Position numbers and translations under genes: made by a program. DNA of 64,000 nucleotides, taken from assembly GCA_021773645.1 (NCBI GenBank), contig JAJFJU010000010.1, positions 248,001 to 312,000 of the forward strand. Direction: 5' to 3'. Under the pieces are notes generated by a model. That model was not told the origin of the DNA. It saw only the letters and a list, made by a program, of their open reading frames with translations, and searched no databases. The DNA comes from Gammaproteobacteria bacterium (GTDB lineage: Bacteria; Pseudomonadota; Gammaproteobacteria; HK1). Below are positions 52,801 to 62,995 of the stretch, piece by piece; position 1 is the stretch's first letter, and the number at the start of each line of letters is the position of its first letter.

Positions 52801-55800
52801 CTAGGCCTTGGAGGGCTTTCCAAAGCCACCCCCTCCCGGGGTTTCGATGGTCAGCCGGTCACCCGCTTCCATCTGACGTTCGGCGATCCCCCCCAACTCC
52901 TCAACGACACCATTGGAACGTGTAATACGATTACGCCCGCTTGCCCCCGACTCACCCCCCGCCACGCCAAAGGGCGAGTCGGTGCGGTGGCTGGAAAGAA
53001 TGGCGGCAGTCATGGGTTCCAGGAACTGAATTTCCCGAATAACGCCATCCCCCCCGGCATATTTTCCCTTGCCACTACTGCCTTTCCGGATCTCGAAGCG
53101 ATTCAGGCGTACTGGAAAGCGCCACTCCAGCACCTCGGGGTCGGTCAGGCGTGAGTTAGTCATATGGCTGTGGACGGCATCAGTGCCAGCAAAGTCAGGG
53201 CCGGCACCGGTACCACCACACAGGGTCTCATAGTACTGATAGCGGTCATTGCCGAAGCTCAGGTTATTCATGGTGCCCTGGGATGCGGCCATGGTGCCGA
53301 GGGCGCCATAGAGGGCGTCGGTAATGTATTGGGAGGTCTCGACGTTGCCGGCGACCACCGCAGCGGGATGACGGGGGTTGAGCAGAGAACCTTCAGGGAT
53401 GCGGATGTCGAGAGGTTTGAGACAGCCTTCGTTGAGGGGAATATCGTCATCCACCAGGGTACGGAAGACGTACAGCACTGCAGCGCGGCAGATGGCAGAT
53501 GGGGCGTTAAAATTACCCCGGTGCTGGGCTGAGGTGCCGCTAAAATCGATGCATGCGCGCCTTGCTTTACGATCTACGGTGATAGTGACGGCAATCTGGC
53601 CACCATCGTCCAAGGCATAAACGAAGTGCCCATTTTGAAGTTTTTCCAGCACCCGCCGTACCGCCTCTTCGGCATTGTCCTGCACATGTCCCATGTAGGC
53701 CTCTACCACCTCACGGCCATAATGCTTGGCCATGGCACACAACTCGTGGACACCTTTGGCATTGGCGGCGATCTGGGCTCGAAGATCTGCGATATTCTGG
53801 TCAGGATTGCGCGCTGGATGAGATCCCGAGGCGAGCAACTCGCGTATCTCTTGTTCCAGGAATTGCCCGTTACGTACCAGCAGCTGATCGTCGATGAGCA
53901 CCCCTTCCTCATCAATATGGTGGCTTAAGGGCGGCATGGAGCCAGGGGTAATGCCACCGATATCGGCATGATGGCCACGGGAGGCAACAAAAAATAGCAG
54001 CTCCTTTTCATTGGCAGAAAAGACCGGTGTGATCACCGTGATATCGGGGAGATGGGTGCCGCCGGCATAGGGGTTATTGAGGACGTAGACCTCCCCCGGA
54101 TGCATCTGTGGGCGGCTTTGCAGCACGGTGCGAATGGATTCGCTCATGGAACCGAGATGCACCGGCATGTGTGGTGCATTGGCCACCAACTGGCCTTTGC
54201 GATTGAAGATGGCGCAGGAGAAATCCAGCCGCTCCTTAATGTTTACCGAGTAGGCGGTATTGGCTAGCACCGCCCCCATCTGCTCGGCGATGGACATGAA
54301 CAGGTTGTTGAAGATCTCCAGCAAGATTGGATCTGCCTGGGTGCCGAGTGCCGGAATACGCTGAAGGGGTTTGCCGCGTTCCAGTAATAGTTCACCACCA
54401 GCGCATACGCGGGCGTTCCAGCCGGATTCCACCACTGTAGTGCCAGTGGACTCGGCAATGATGGCGGGACCATTTAATTGTTGGCCCGGGATTAGCGTGG
54501 CGCGTTGGTAGACCGGGCTGGAGCGTAGCTGGCCGTCGGAGTGCATCTGTACCTGGGCTACCGGGGTGGGTGGTGCTGATGGCCGGACAGGCATCTTTGG
54601 TGTCGCTAAATTTCCGGCAGACTCGTCGGCAATGGCCTCAAGCAGCAGGGTCTCTATGAGTAATTCCCGTTCCCTCATGACAAAGCCGTAACGGGCTTGA
54701 TGCAGCCTATTGAACTCGGCCTCCATGGCCGGCAGCGTAGCAAACGCCACCTCCAGCGCGATGTCCGTGCCGGCATATCGGATCTGTAGTTTGCGCTGAA
54801 GGCCAAGTTTTTCCGGTGCGACACCCTGCAGCTGCATCTCTAGCCGCAGTTCATCTTCCAGTTCCAGGAATCGAGGCTCCAGTGCCGCCAGTGAGATGAT
54901 GGAAAGCGGGGCCTCAACCGTTTGTTCGCGGTAGCCACGCAGCTCAGAGAGGCCCATGCCTAGCGCCGAAAGTACCCCGGCCTGAGGATGGAGCAACACT
55001 TGTTTCATGCCCAGTTCATCGGCCACCAGGCAGGCATGCTGACCGCCCGCACCACCAAAGCAGCACAGGGTATAAGCAGTGACGTCATAACCCCGCTGCA
55101 CTGATATCTTCTTGATGGCATTGGCCATATTGGCCACTGCAATATGAAGGAAACCCGCGGCTACCATGTGACCAGTCTTTTGCTCGCCGGTGGCGGCAGA
55201 AATCTCCCTGGCCAATGTCGAAAAGCGGCTACAGACCCCATGGAGATCCAGTGGCAGGGTCCCTTTGGGACCAAAAATCGCCGGGAAAAAATCGGCCTGG
55301 AGGCGCCCCAGCAACAGATTGCAGTCGGTTACTGTAAGCGGGCCACCACGCCGATAGGCGGCGGGACCGGGAATGGCGCCGGCAGATGCCGGGCCGACAC
55401 GATAGCGGCCGCCATCGAAACGCAGTATGGATCCACCGCCAGCGGCCACGGTGTGGATACGCATAATCGGCACGCGCAGTCGTATTCCGGCTACCTCGGT
55501 ATCAAAGGCGCGCTCGTATTCACCGGCGTAATGACAGACATCGGTGGAGGTGCCGCCCATATCAAAGCCAATGATGTGCTCGAACCCCGCCGTGGCGCAG
55601 GTTTTTACCGCCCCGACCACGCCCCCGGCAGGACCTGAGAGGATGCTGTCCTTGCCTTGAAAGCGATGCGCATCCACCAAGCCACCGTTGGACTGCATGA
55701 ATAGCAAGCGGGCGCCATTTAGTTCGGCTGCGACCTGATCCACATAACGCCTAAGCACCGGGCTCAGATAGGCATCCACCACGGTGGTTTCACCACGGCT

Positions 55801-56409
55801 CACCAGCTTCATCAAAGGGCTCACCTGATGCGACAAGGAGATTTGGCTAAAGCCAATTTCCCGCGCCAGTTCTCCTATAGCCTGCTCGTGTTGGGGAAAG
55901 CGATAGGCGTGCAAAAAGGCCACTGCAAGTGAGCGTATGCCGCTATCAAATACGGCCTGCAATGCCTCAGCTGCGGCGCTCAAATCAATCGGTTTCAGGC
56001 ATTCCCCACGGGTCCCCAGACGCTCATCAATCTCGACAACTTCACTATAAAGTTGCTCGGGCAGCACGATATGACGTGCAAACAGCTGTGGGCGATGCTG
56101 ATAGCCGATGCGCAACGCATCCCGGTGGCCGCGGGTAATGGCCAGCACTGTGGGCTCTCCCTTGCGCTCCAGCAGGGCGTTGGTAGCCACCGTGGTGCCC
56201 ATCTTTACGCCCTTAATGCGATCGCCCGGCATGGGCTCATGGGGGGCAATCCCGAGGAGTTCACGCATGCCATGGATGGCAGCATCGGCGTAATGCTCGG
56301 GATTTTCCGAGAGCAACTTACGGGTAAGCAAGGGGCCGTGGGGTGGGCGAGCCACGATGTCGGTAAAGGTACCGCCCCGGTCAATCCAGAATTCCCACTG
56401 TTTGCTCAT
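52801..56409 (-). CDS. Hydantoinase/5-oxoprolinase, fused HyuA-HyuB
   Basis: A 1202-residue ATP-dependent amidohydrolase, probably 5-oxoprolinase, which opens pyroglutamate to glutamate. The N-terminal HyuA-type half opens with [17 protein letters not shown] and shows an actin-like ATPase core ([13 protein letters not shown]). The second half is HyuB-like (from about residue 690; [31 protein letters not shown], later [13 protein letters not shown]), ending in Gly-rich [13 protein letters not shown]. The length fits OplAH. ATG 56409 ([13 protein letters not shown]) is chosen; an 86-codon upstream extension is coded by repeat DNA and is rejected. Hydantoin or N-methylhydantoin substrates are possible alternatives. 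Confidence 0.9.
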   Translation of the reverse strand: MSKQWEFWIDRGGTFTDIVARPPHGPLLTRKLLSENPEHYADAAIHGMRELLGIAPHEPMPGDRIKGVKMGTTVATNALLERKGEPTVLAITRGHRDALRIGYQHRPQLFARHIVLPEQLYSEVVEIDERLGTRGECLKPIDLSAAAEALQAVFDSGIRSLAVAFLHAYRFPQHEQAIGELAREIGFSQISLSHQVSPLMKLVSRGETTVVDAYLSPVLRRYVDQVAAELNGARLLFMQSNGGLVDAHRFQGKDSILSGPAGGVVGAVKTCATAGFEHIIGFDMGGTSTDVCHYAGEYERAFDTEVAGIRLRVPIMRIHTVAAGGGSILRFDGGRYRVGPASAGAIPGPAAYRRGGPLTVTDCNLLLGRLQADFFPAIFGPKGTLPLDLHGVCSRFSTLAREISAATGEQKTGHMVAAGFLHIAVANMANAIKKISVQRGYDVTAYTLCCFGGAGGQHACLVADELGMKQVLLHPQAGVLSALGMGLSELRGYREQTVEAPLSIISLAALEPRFLELEDELRLEMQLQGVAPEKLGLQRKLQIRYAGTDIALEVAFATLPAMEAEFNRLHQARYGFVMRERELLIETLLLEAIADESAGNLATPKMPVRPSAPPTPVAQVQMHSDGQLRSSPVYQRATLIPGQQLNGPAIIAESTGTTVVESGWNARVCAGGELLLERGKPLQRIPALGTQADPILLEIFNNLFMSIAEQMGAVLANTAYSVNIKERLDFSCAIFNRKGQLVANAPHMPVHLGSMSESIRTVLQSRPQMHPGEVYVLNNPYAGGTHLPDITVITPVFSANEKELLFFVASRGHHADIGGITPGSMPPLSHHIDEEGVLIDDQLLVRNGQFLEQEIRELLASGSHPARNPDQNIADLRAQIAANAKGVHELCAMAKHYGREVVEAYMGHVQDNAEEAVRRVLEKLQNGHFVYALDDGGQIAVTITVDRKARRACIDFSGTSAQHRGNFNAPSAICRAAVLYVFRTLVDDDIPLNEGCLKPLDIRIPEGSLLNPRHPAAVVAGNVETSQYITDALYGALGTMAASQGTMNNLSFGNDRYQYYETLCGGTGAGPDFAGTDAVHSHMTNSRLTDPEVLEWRFPVRLNRFEIRKGSSGKGKYAGGDGVIREIQFLEPMTAAILSSHRTDSPFGVAGGESGASGRNRITRSNGVVEELGGIAERQMEAGDRLTIETPGGGGFGKPSKA

Positions 56410-56867
56410 AGCCAGCTCAAAATCCTCAACCCCCGTCATACCGGGCGAAGTGAAACGTAGAGTTTGGCCAAGGATGGCCTTATGTCGCGGAGCACAAGGA
56501 TGTGCGGGAGCGACCCGGTATCTAGGGAACGAAGGCAGGTTGGAGAAGCTAACTCCCGACTTGATAGAGCTGTGGGTTTCGCTGGATCCCCGAGAACTAT
56601 TTGCATTGCCTTTGTTCCCTGGATTATTCGCTTCACTCACCCTACGGGCCGCCCTTTGTGCGTTCAACGCGCTTTGCGCTTTTGTCCCGTTTTCACGAGA
56701 ATGACGAAGGTGGTTTTATACGGCTGCCGGAATGTGAGGCAGGCCCCGTGGAGTGGGGTGGTCGGTATAAAACAACAAGGTGCCGTAGTATATCCCGGTC
56801 GCGGGGAGTGGTGCGCCCGCAGTGCGACCGCTAGACTTCGGAATCTGCGCTATCAGGAGACTAAAAA
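56410..56867. repeat. Repeat-filled gap upstream of the oxoprolinase gene
   Basis: This gap contains nested inverted repeats. ATACCGGG (about 56439) pairs with CCCGGTAT (about 56515-56522). AGGGAACGAAGGCA (56524-56537) pairs with TGCCTTTGTTCCCT (56607-56620), 13 of 14 bases. The latter block belongs to the same family as 52653-52680. The open minus-strand frame through it has no ribosome site. It also contains the promoter region of the plus-strand quinone oxidoreductase gene, in which no clear promoter was seen. Confidence 0.55.
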
Positions 56868-57845
56868 ATGGGTAAGGCAATACAGGTAACGGACTTCGGC
56901 GGCCCCGAGGTATTGCGTTGTGTGGACGTGACGGTAGGGGAGCCGGGGGCGGATGAGATCCGGGTACGGCACACGGCCATCGGGCTCAATTTTATCGATG
57001 TGTATTTTCGCACCGGTGTCTACCGTGGCCCGGATTTACCTTTTATCCCGGGTATGGAGGCGGTGGGTGTGGTTGAGGCAGTGGGTTCAGGCGTGTCGGA
57101 GTTGAAGGAGGGGGATCGGGTGGCCTATGCCACACCGCCGCTGGGTGCCTACGCCGAGGTGCGCCTGATGCCTGCAGATCGTGTGGTAAAGGCGCCAGAT
57201 GGGCTCCCGGACGATCAGTTGGCGGGCATGATGCTCAAGGGTATGACCGCCGAGTATCTACTGCGTCGGGTTTACGATGTACAAGCGGGTGACACAATTT
57301 TGTTCCAAGCCGCGGCTGGTGGTGTGGGCCTCATCGCATGCCAGTGGGCAAAGCACCTTGGGGCAATCGTCATCGGCACCGTGGGTAGCGAAGAAAAGGC
57401 GGCGCTCGCTACCGCCCATGGTTGCGATCACACGATTCTTTATCGCGAGGAAAACGTGGTGGAGCGGGTACGGGAAATCACCGATGGTAAGGGGGTACGG
57501 GCGGTCTATGACGGGGTGGGCAAGGACACCTTCGACATCTCACTGGACTGCCTGCAGACCCGTGGCCTAATGGTCAGTTTCGGCCAGTCGTCCGGGCTGG
57601 TGCCTTCATTTGATCCAGGCATCCTCAGCGCCAAAGGTTCCCTCTATCTGACTCGTCCAACACTGATGACCTATAACGCCGAGCGGGCGGATTTGGTGGC
57701 CTCGGCTAAGTCACTGTTTGGGGTGGTGGAAAGCGGTGCGGTAAAGATCGAAGTACAGCAGAGTTTCGCGCTTGAAGATGCGGCGGATGCCCACCGTGCC
57801 TTGGAAGGCCGGCAGACGACCGGCTCAACGGTATTGCTGCCCTGA
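56868..57845 (+). CDS. qorA: NADPH:quinone oxidoreductase (zeta-crystallin-like)
   Basis: A 325-residue zinc-free medium-chain dehydrogenase. Family blocks: NFIDVYFRTGVY, the nucleotide loop AAAGGVGLIACQWAK, GTVGSEEKAALA, and LTRPTLMTY. The zinc ligands of alcohol dehydrogenases are absent, so a one- or two-electron quinone or enone reductase using NADPH is expected. AGGAG precedes the ATG at 56868. It is a single gene followed by repeat DNA. Confidence 0.93.
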   Translation: MGKAIQVTDFGGPEVLRCVDVTVGEPGADEIRVRHTAIGLNFIDVYFRTGVYRGPDLPFIPGMEAVGVVEAVGSGVSELKEGDRVAYATPPLGAYAEVRLMPADRVVKAPDGLPDDQLAGMMLKGMTAEYLLRRVYDVQAGDTILFQAAAGGVGLIACQWAKHLGAIVIGTVGSEEKAALATAHGCDHTILYREENVVERVREITDGKGVRAVYDGVGKDTFDISLDCLQTRGLMVSFGQSSGLVPSFDPGILSAKGSLYLTRPTLMTYNAERADLVASAKSLFGVVESGAVKIEVQQSFALEDAADAHRALEGRQTTGSTVLLP

Positions 57846-57910
57846 TAAACGCCACGGCACGATGTAGGGCAGTCTGTGGCTGCCGAATACCGTGATTTTG
57901 ACCACCGTTG

Positions 57911-58017
57911 GATGGCGCACATGGTGCGCCCTACTGGATAACCCGCTCTCGTGGGTAATGATGGAGTAGGGCGGGCCGTTCCCGCCATAGCCATATCGGT
58001 GGGCACGGCGCACCCAC
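57911..58017. repeat. Palindrome-rich intergenic repeat
   Basis: GGCGCACATGGTGCGCC is itself a palindrome. It overlaps CGCCCTACT (57927-57935), which pairs with AGTAGGGCG (57965-57973), with an inner ACCCG/GGGT stem. A similar GGCGCACCC phrase ends the block. It is extragenic and between convergent qorA and icd. Confidence 0.55.
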
Positions 58018-58054
58018 AAAAAAAGGCCGGGACGGCATTGCCGTCCCGGCCTTT
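58018..58054 (-). terminator. Rho-independent terminator of icd
   Basis: A perfect 15-bp stem (58022-58036 with 58040-58054; AAAGGCCGGGACGGC) with a three-base loop, followed on the minus strand by seven T. Confidence 0.93.
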
Positions 58055-58074
58055 GAGCTTAAAGTCTAAGCGTT

Positions 58075-59328
58075 TTAGCCTTTTTCAATCGAGGCAATAA
58101 TCGCATCCGCGAAGCCGCTGGTGGAGACTTTGGTGGCCCCTTCCATCTGGCGGGCAAAATCATAGGTGACGATCTTCTGCTGAACTACCTTCGAGTAGTG
58201 CTCGGCGATGAGCTTGGACGCCTCGGTCCAGCCGATATAGTCGAGCATCATCACGCCGCTGAACATCAGCGAGCCTGGGTTTACCACGTTCAGGCCGGTG
58301 TACTTGGGTGCAGTGCCGTGGGTGGCCTCGAAGACGGCGATGTGGTCGGCCATGTTGGCTCCCGGGGCGATACCCATGCCACCTACCTCGGCTGCGGCGG
58401 CGTCGGAAATATAGTCACCGTTGAGATTCATGGTGGCGAGCACGTCGAACTCGGCAGGACGCAACAGCATGAGCTGGAAGATAATGTCGGCGATGCGGTC
58501 CTTGATGACAATTTTGCCTTCAGGGCACTTGCCGTCATGGTCACGCCACAGCGCTTCCTCGGTGATGGTCTGCTCGCCGAATTCTTCCGCCGCTACTTCA
58601 TAGCCCCAGGCACGGAAGGCACCCTCGGTGAACTTCATGATGTTGCCCTTGTGAACCAGAGTGACGCTCTTACGATTATTGTCGATGGCGTACTGGATGG
58701 CCTTGCGCACCAGGCGTTTGGAACCGAAGGGGCTGATGGGCTTAACGCCGATGCCGGCGTCATCGAAGAAAGTCTCGCCCATCTCTTCTTTCAGGAATTT
58801 TTCGACCTTGCGCATTTCCGGGCTGCCGGAGGCGTATTCGATGCCGGCGTACACGTCTTCGGTGTTCTCACGGAAGATAACGACGTCCACTTCCTCGGGC
58901 TTGCGCAGCGGCGAGGGCACGCCGGGGTAGTAACTCACCGGGCGGACACAGGCATAGAGGTCGAGATCCTGGCGCAGGGAGACGTTCAGAGAACGGAAAC
59001 CACCGCCTACGGGAGTGGTCAGCGGACCCTTGATGGAGACCAGTAGATCCTTGAGGGCGGTCTTGGCCTCTTCAGGGAAATAGTCGCCGTCATAGATGCC
59101 GGCGGCTTTTTCGCCCATGAAGATTTCTGCCCAATGGATTTTGCGCTTGCCGCCATAGGCTTTTTCTACCGCGGTATCCCAGATGCGCAGGCAGGCACTG
59201 GTAATATCCGGGCCGATGCCATCACCTTCCACAAAGCCAAGGATGGGTTGATCCGGGACATTCAGCTTGCCGTCTTTTACGCTGAGCTTGGTGCCGCCTT
59301 CGGGCAGGTTGATGTGCTGGTAACTCAT
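58075..59328 (-). CDS. icd: NADP-dependent isocitrate dehydrogenase
   Basis: The 417-residue TCA-cycle enzyme converting isocitrate to 2-oxoglutarate. Features: [11 protein letters not shown] near the start, the substrate Ser in the region [77 protein letters not shown], and [10 protein letters not shown]. Length and sequence match the E. coli-type NADP enzyme. GAGGAG-like sequence precedes the ATG. It is monocistronic with its own terminator. Confidence 0.97.
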   Translation of the reverse strand: MSYQHINLPEGGTKLSVKDGKLNVPDQPILGFVEGDGIGPDITSACLRIWDTAVEKAYGGKRKIHWAEIFMGEKAAGIYDGDYFPEEAKTALKDLLVSIKGPLTTPVGGGFRSLNVSLRQDLDLYACVRPVSYYPGVPSPLRKPEEVDVVIFRENTEDVYAGIEYASGSPEMRKVEKFLKEEMGETFFDDAGIGVKPISPFGSKRLVRKAIQYAIDNNRKSVTLVHKGNIMKFTEGAFRAWGYEVAAEEFGEQTITEEALWRDHDGKCPEGKIVIKDRIADIIFQLMLLRPAEFDVLATMNLNGDYISDAAAAEVGGMGIAPGANMADHIAVFEATHGTAPKYTGLNVVNPGSLMFSGVMMLDYIGWTEASKLIAEHYSKVVQQKIVTYDFARQMEGATKVSTSGFADAIIASIEKG

Positions 59329-59799
59329 GTTTGCTCCTCAATAAAAACAATTTGGCGGGAGCGGGCTCAGGCCGTTGGGCCGGGAACGCTTTCCGCCATG
59401 GTCGGTCCTAAGGAAGCTCTGATCTATTCGTGAACTCGTATATTGCGTCCAAAATGCCCATCTTTATCGTTGTTGCTCTTCGCAATAGAACGACTATTAC
59501 GTGCGATCAGCGCCTTAAAGCTGAACATTTTGAATCGCAATCTACTTCGCCCAGAATAAATCAGAGCTTCCCTGATCACAGGAAAAATGCGGGTGATATC
59601 TCGGTAAAAGACACGCCGTGGCGCGCCTTTCAGTATTTGTGACTGCGTGCGAGAATTGTACCGTTAAACCACAGAACAAGACCAATATGAATGGGGCATT
59701 TGTCCAATCCATGACGGAATTAACGCGAAACGGTAAGGTTAAGGGATGGCTCTCGGTGCTGCTCTCTACGCACCGTAGTGATCTCTCTGGTCATATCCT
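59329..59799. other. Intergenic gap between icd and the hopanoid genes
   Basis: About 470 bases. The middle is the MITE at 59412-59572. The remaining DNA has a small open frame (59618-59812) without ribosome site or family resemblance. I found no convincing promoter for the squalene synthase gene. Confidence 0.55.
59412..59572. repeat. MITE (about 161 bp)
   Basis: Terminal inverted repeats GGAAGCTCTGAT-N-TATTC (59412 onward, complement ending at 59572) match at 17 of 18 bases. Inner arms ATTGCGTCCAAAATG (59442-59456) and CATTTTGAATCGCAAT (59526-59541) are also inverted. The centre is AATAGAACGACTATTA (59484-59499), identical to the core of the element at 31.4 kb. There is no coding capacity, so mobilisation would need a transposase in trans. 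Confidence 0.8.
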
Positions 59800-60897
59800 A
59801 TGTCAGCACTGAATGTAGCGGCCTTGGATCAAGGTGAGCGCGCCGCTGACGAGCGTTATCAGCACCACATTTTACAAGGTGTTTCCCGCACCTTTGCTCT
59901 GACCATCCCCCAATTGGGTCCGCAACTGCGTTCCGTGGTGGGGAATGCCTACCTGCTTTGCCGTATCGTCGACACAGTGGAGGATGAGGCCACTCTGAAG
60001 CTGGTGGATAAAAAGCGTTTTTCGGAACAATTCGTTGCAGTGGTGGCGGGTGAGGTTCCGGCAGCGGAATTTGCCCGCGAGTTATATCCCCTGCTTTCTT
60101 CCCAGACGCTTGATGAAGAGAAGGATCTTATTCATCACACCGATGCAGTGCTTCGTATTACCCATGCCTTCAATACAGTGCAGCAGGCAGCCTTGCAGCG
60201 CTGTATCCGCATCATGGCCGAGGGCATGGCCTACTACCAGGAAAGTGCCAGCGTCGAAGGGCTTCCCCAGTTGCCCGATTTGGACCGCTATTGCTATCAC
60301 GTAGCCGGGGTGGTGGGCGAGATGCTCACTGAACTCTTTTGTGACAACTCGGTCGAGATTAGCAGGCAACGGGAAAAACTCATGCCGCTGTCGGTCTCTT
60401 TCGGTCAAGGCCTGCAGATGACGAATATTCTCAAGGATGTATGGGAGGACCACCGACGCGGGGTGTGCTGGTTGCCCAGGGAGTTATTCGCACGTCACGG
60501 CTTTGATCTTTCCAAACTACAACCCGGGCAGCATAACGAATCATTTGCTGCGGGCATGCGGGAGTTGATTGGGGTGGCTCGCTACCACCTGGAACGAGCG
60601 CTGGAATACACCTTGTTGTTGCCACCAGAGGAAACCGGCATCCGTAAGTTCTGTTTGTGGGCGCTGGGCATGGCCGTGTTGACCCTGCGCAAGATACACG
60701 GGCGATTGGATTTTTCGACGGGCGTGGAGGTGAAGATCAGCCGCCGTAGTGTTAAGGCGACGGTGCTGGTCAGTAATTTTCTGGTGAAGAAAGACACCGG
60801 CTTACGATGGGTCTTTGCCGGGCTAAGCCACGGCTTGCCGCCGGTGCCGGCTTATCTGCGGCAAAGCGATCAGGGAACAAATGTCGGTGATTCATAG
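59800..60897 (+). CDS. Squalene synthase (farnesyl-diphosphate farnesyltransferase type)
   Basis: A 365-residue trans-prenyltransferase that joins two farnesyl diphosphates into squalene. The first Asp-rich motif lies in YLLCRIVDTVEDEA (DTVED) and the second in LKDVWEDHRRGVCWLP. GEMLTELFC and SFGQGLQMTNI are the conserved neighbours. SRTFALTIPQLGP near the start and the single-chain length resemble the eukaryote-like bacterial synthases more than the HpnC/HpnD pair. It lies 83 bases before squalene-hopene cyclase, giving a direct route to hopenes. The product tail is hydrophilic and shows no membrane anchor. Confidence 0.88.
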   Translation: MSALNVAALDQGERAADERYQHHILQGVSRTFALTIPQLGPQLRSVVGNAYLLCRIVDTVEDEATLKLVDKKRFSEQFVAVVAGEVPAAEFARELYPLLSSQTLDEEKDLIHHTDAVLRITHAFNTVQQAALQRCIRIMAEGMAYYQESASVEGLPQLPDLDRYCYHVAGVVGEMLTELFCDNSVEISRQREKLMPLSVSFGQGLQMTNILKDVWEDHRRGVCWLPRELFARHGFDLSKLQPGQHNESFAAGMRELIGVARYHLERALEYTLLLPPEETGIRKFCLWALGMAVLTLRKIHGRLDFSTGVEVKISRRSVKATVLVSNFLVKKDTGLRWVFAGLSHGLPPVPAYLRQSDQGTNVGDS

Positions 60898-60980
60898 GGT
60901 GGAATAAATAGCTGAGTTGAAGTGATCAAGGTGCCGTATATGGATTTCAGCAACTGGATTTATGACGGGGAGCATGCGCG

Positions 60981-62975
60981 ATGACCGAAGGAGTTTCTTC
61001 GCGCAGCCCGCAGGCAGACCACGAGCGTCTGCCGGAGGAGAAGGCACCACTTTTTCTGGTATCGGAGGAGGCATCTCCGAAATCTTGTTCGGCCAGTGAA
61101 TCCGATAGCCTTGAGCATGCCTGCCAGGCCTTACTGGCTGACCAGCGGACGGACGGCTGCTGGAGCTACGAGCTGGAGGCGGATTGCACCATCCCCGCCG
61201 AATATATCCTCATGCTTCACTTCATGGACGAGCTGGATGCTGCCCTGGAGGCCAAGTTAGCTTGTTACCTGCGTGCCCGCCAAAACAGCACGGGCGGCTG
61301 GCCGCTGTATTACGGTGGCAAAACCGATGTGAGTTGCTCGGTCAAAGTCTACTACGCGCTTAAATTGGTGGGCGATGATGTCGATGCGCCACATATGCGC
61401 GCCGCACGCGAGGCAATTCTTGAGCTTGGCGGCGCTGCCCGAGCCAATGTATTTACCCGTATTACCCTGGCCTTATTTCAGCAGATTCCCTGGCACGGCG
61501 TGCCCTTTGTGCCAGTTGAGCTGATTTTCATGCCGCGCTGGTTCCCTGTCACCATCCACAAGGTTTCCTACTGGTCACGTACGGTTGCCGTGCCACTTTC
61601 CATCCTGGTGAGCCTCAAGGCTCGTGCCCGCAATCCCCGCGGTATCGGCATTGGCGAGTTGTTCACGGTGTCACCAGAGGAGGAGACAAACTGGTTTCCG
61701 GTACGCACCCGCTTGAATCGCGCCTTCCTCTACCTGGAGGAAGTGGCACGCAAAGTGGAGCCTTGGGTCGCCCGGCTGGTGCGGCCCATTGCCATCCGTA
61801 AGGCGGAGCGGTGGATTTTAGATCGGCTCGTGGGTGCGGATGGTCTGGGCGCCATTTTTCCCGCCATCGTGAACAGTTATGAGGCGCTGTCGGTACTGGG
61901 CCATGCTAATGACGCTCCCGGCCAGGTAACTACCCGCAATGCGCTCAAACAGCTGCTGATAGAGGGGGAACAGGAGGCCTACTGCCAGCCCTGTGTATCC
62001 CCGGTGTGGGACACGGCACTCGCCAGCCTTGCCTTGACCGAATATGGCTATGCCGCAGATCAGCAGGCCATTTTGAGTGGGCTGGATTGGCTGCGGGATC
62101 GACAGTTGCTCGATGAACCAGGAGACTGGCGGATTGACCGCCCCCATCTGCGTGGCGGTGGCTGGGCCTTTCAGTTCGACAACCCCTATTACCCGGATGT
62201 GGACGATACCTCGGCAGTGGCTCTGGCCCTGCTGCGGGCAGACTCCCGTCGCTATCACCGTGCCATCGAGCATGCGGCGGAGTGGATTTGCGGGATGCAG
62301 TCCTCTAACGGGGGTTGGGGGGCCTTTGATGTGGATAATACTTACGAATACCTGAACGAAGTGCCCTTTGCCGATCATGGCGCTTTGCTGGATCCGCCCA
62401 CCAGCGATGTCACTGCCCGCTGTGTCACCTTCCTGGCGGAGCTGGATAAGGAGCGCTATCGCTCACAGATCCGACGTGGTATCGGTTTTCTGCGCCAGGA
62501 ACAGACGGATGATGGATGTTGGTACGGGCGTTGGGGGTGTAACTATCTTTATGGAACCTGGTGCGTGCTACTGGCACTGGAAGCTGTCGGTGATGAGAGC
62601 GAGCGTGATCTGATGGAGCAGGCGGTGGCGTGGTTAAAATCGGTGCAACAAGCTGATGGCGGCTGGGGTGAGACTAACGACAGTTATGCAGATCCTTCAT
62701 TAGCCGGCCAGGGCGCTTCAAGTACTTCCGCGCAAACAGCTTGGGCGATGCTGGCGCTGATGGCGGCGGGCGAGCCGCGAGACGGCGCGCTTGCCGATGG
62801 TGCCAAATACCTCTGTAATACCCAACGGTCCAGCGGATTATGGAGTGATGCCGAATTCAACGCACCCGGATTTCCGCGGGTCTTTTATCTTAAATACCAT
62901 GGCTATTCCCGCTACTTCCCGCTCTGGGCACTGGCGCGTTACCGGCGCCTGGGTGGATCCCTGGATAAAACCTAG
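60981..62975 (+). CDS. shc: Squalene-hopene cyclase
   Basis: A 664-residue membrane-associated cyclase making hopene or hopanol from squalene. The catalytic DVDDTSAVAL (family DXDDTA) is at about residue 411. Several QW-type repeats are visible (DGCWSYELE, STGGWPLYY, SNGGWGAFD, DDGCWYGRWG, ADGGWGET, SSGLWSD). The N-terminus carries about 45 extra hydrophilic residues before the first QW motif. The terminal YHGYSRYFPLWALARYRR is typical of the family. GGGGAGC lies upstream of the ATG. Downstream, hpnG begins within 21 bases. Confidence 0.95.
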   Translation: MTEGVSSRSPQADHERLPEEKAPLFLVSEEASPKSCSASESDSLEHACQALLADQRTDGCWSYELEADCTIPAEYILMLHFMDELDAALEAKLACYLRARQNSTGGWPLYYGGKTDVSCSVKVYYALKLVGDDVDAPHMRAAREAILELGGAARANVFTRITLALFQQIPWHGVPFVPVELIFMPRWFPVTIHKVSYWSRTVAVPLSILVSLKARARNPRGIGIGELFTVSPEEETNWFPVRTRLNRAFLYLEEVARKVEPWVARLVRPIAIRKAERWILDRLVGADGLGAIFPAIVNSYEALSVLGHANDAPGQVTTRNALKQLLIEGEQEAYCQPCVSPVWDTALASLALTEYGYAADQQAILSGLDWLRDRQLLDEPGDWRIDRPHLRGGGWAFQFDNPYYPDVDDTSAVALALLRADSRRYHRAIEHAAEWICGMQSSNGGWGAFDVDNTYEYLNEVPFADHGALLDPPTSDVTARCVTFLAELDKERYRSQIRRGIGFLRQEQTDDGCWYGRWGCNYLYGTWCVLLALEAVGDESERDLMEQAVAWLKSVQQADGGWGETNDSYADPSLAGQGASSTSAQTAWAMLALMAAGEPRDGALADGAKYLCNTQRSSGLWSDAEFNAPGFPRVFYLKYHGYSRYFPLWALARYRRLGGSLDKT

Positions 62976-62995
62976 AATCAGCAGTTGACCGCTCT

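Noticed and set aside
56410-56667. 86-codon N-terminal extension of the oxoprolinase
   Set aside because: Encoded by inverted-repeat DNA; the family N-terminus [12 protein letters not shown] begins right after ATG 56409.
58198-59046. 282-codon plus-strand frame opposite icd
   Set aside because: Shadow of icd, low-complexity Gly/His/Leu composition with no recognisable domain.
59618-59812. 64-codon frame before the squalene synthase gene
   Set aside because: No ribosome site or homology cue; overlaps the real start.
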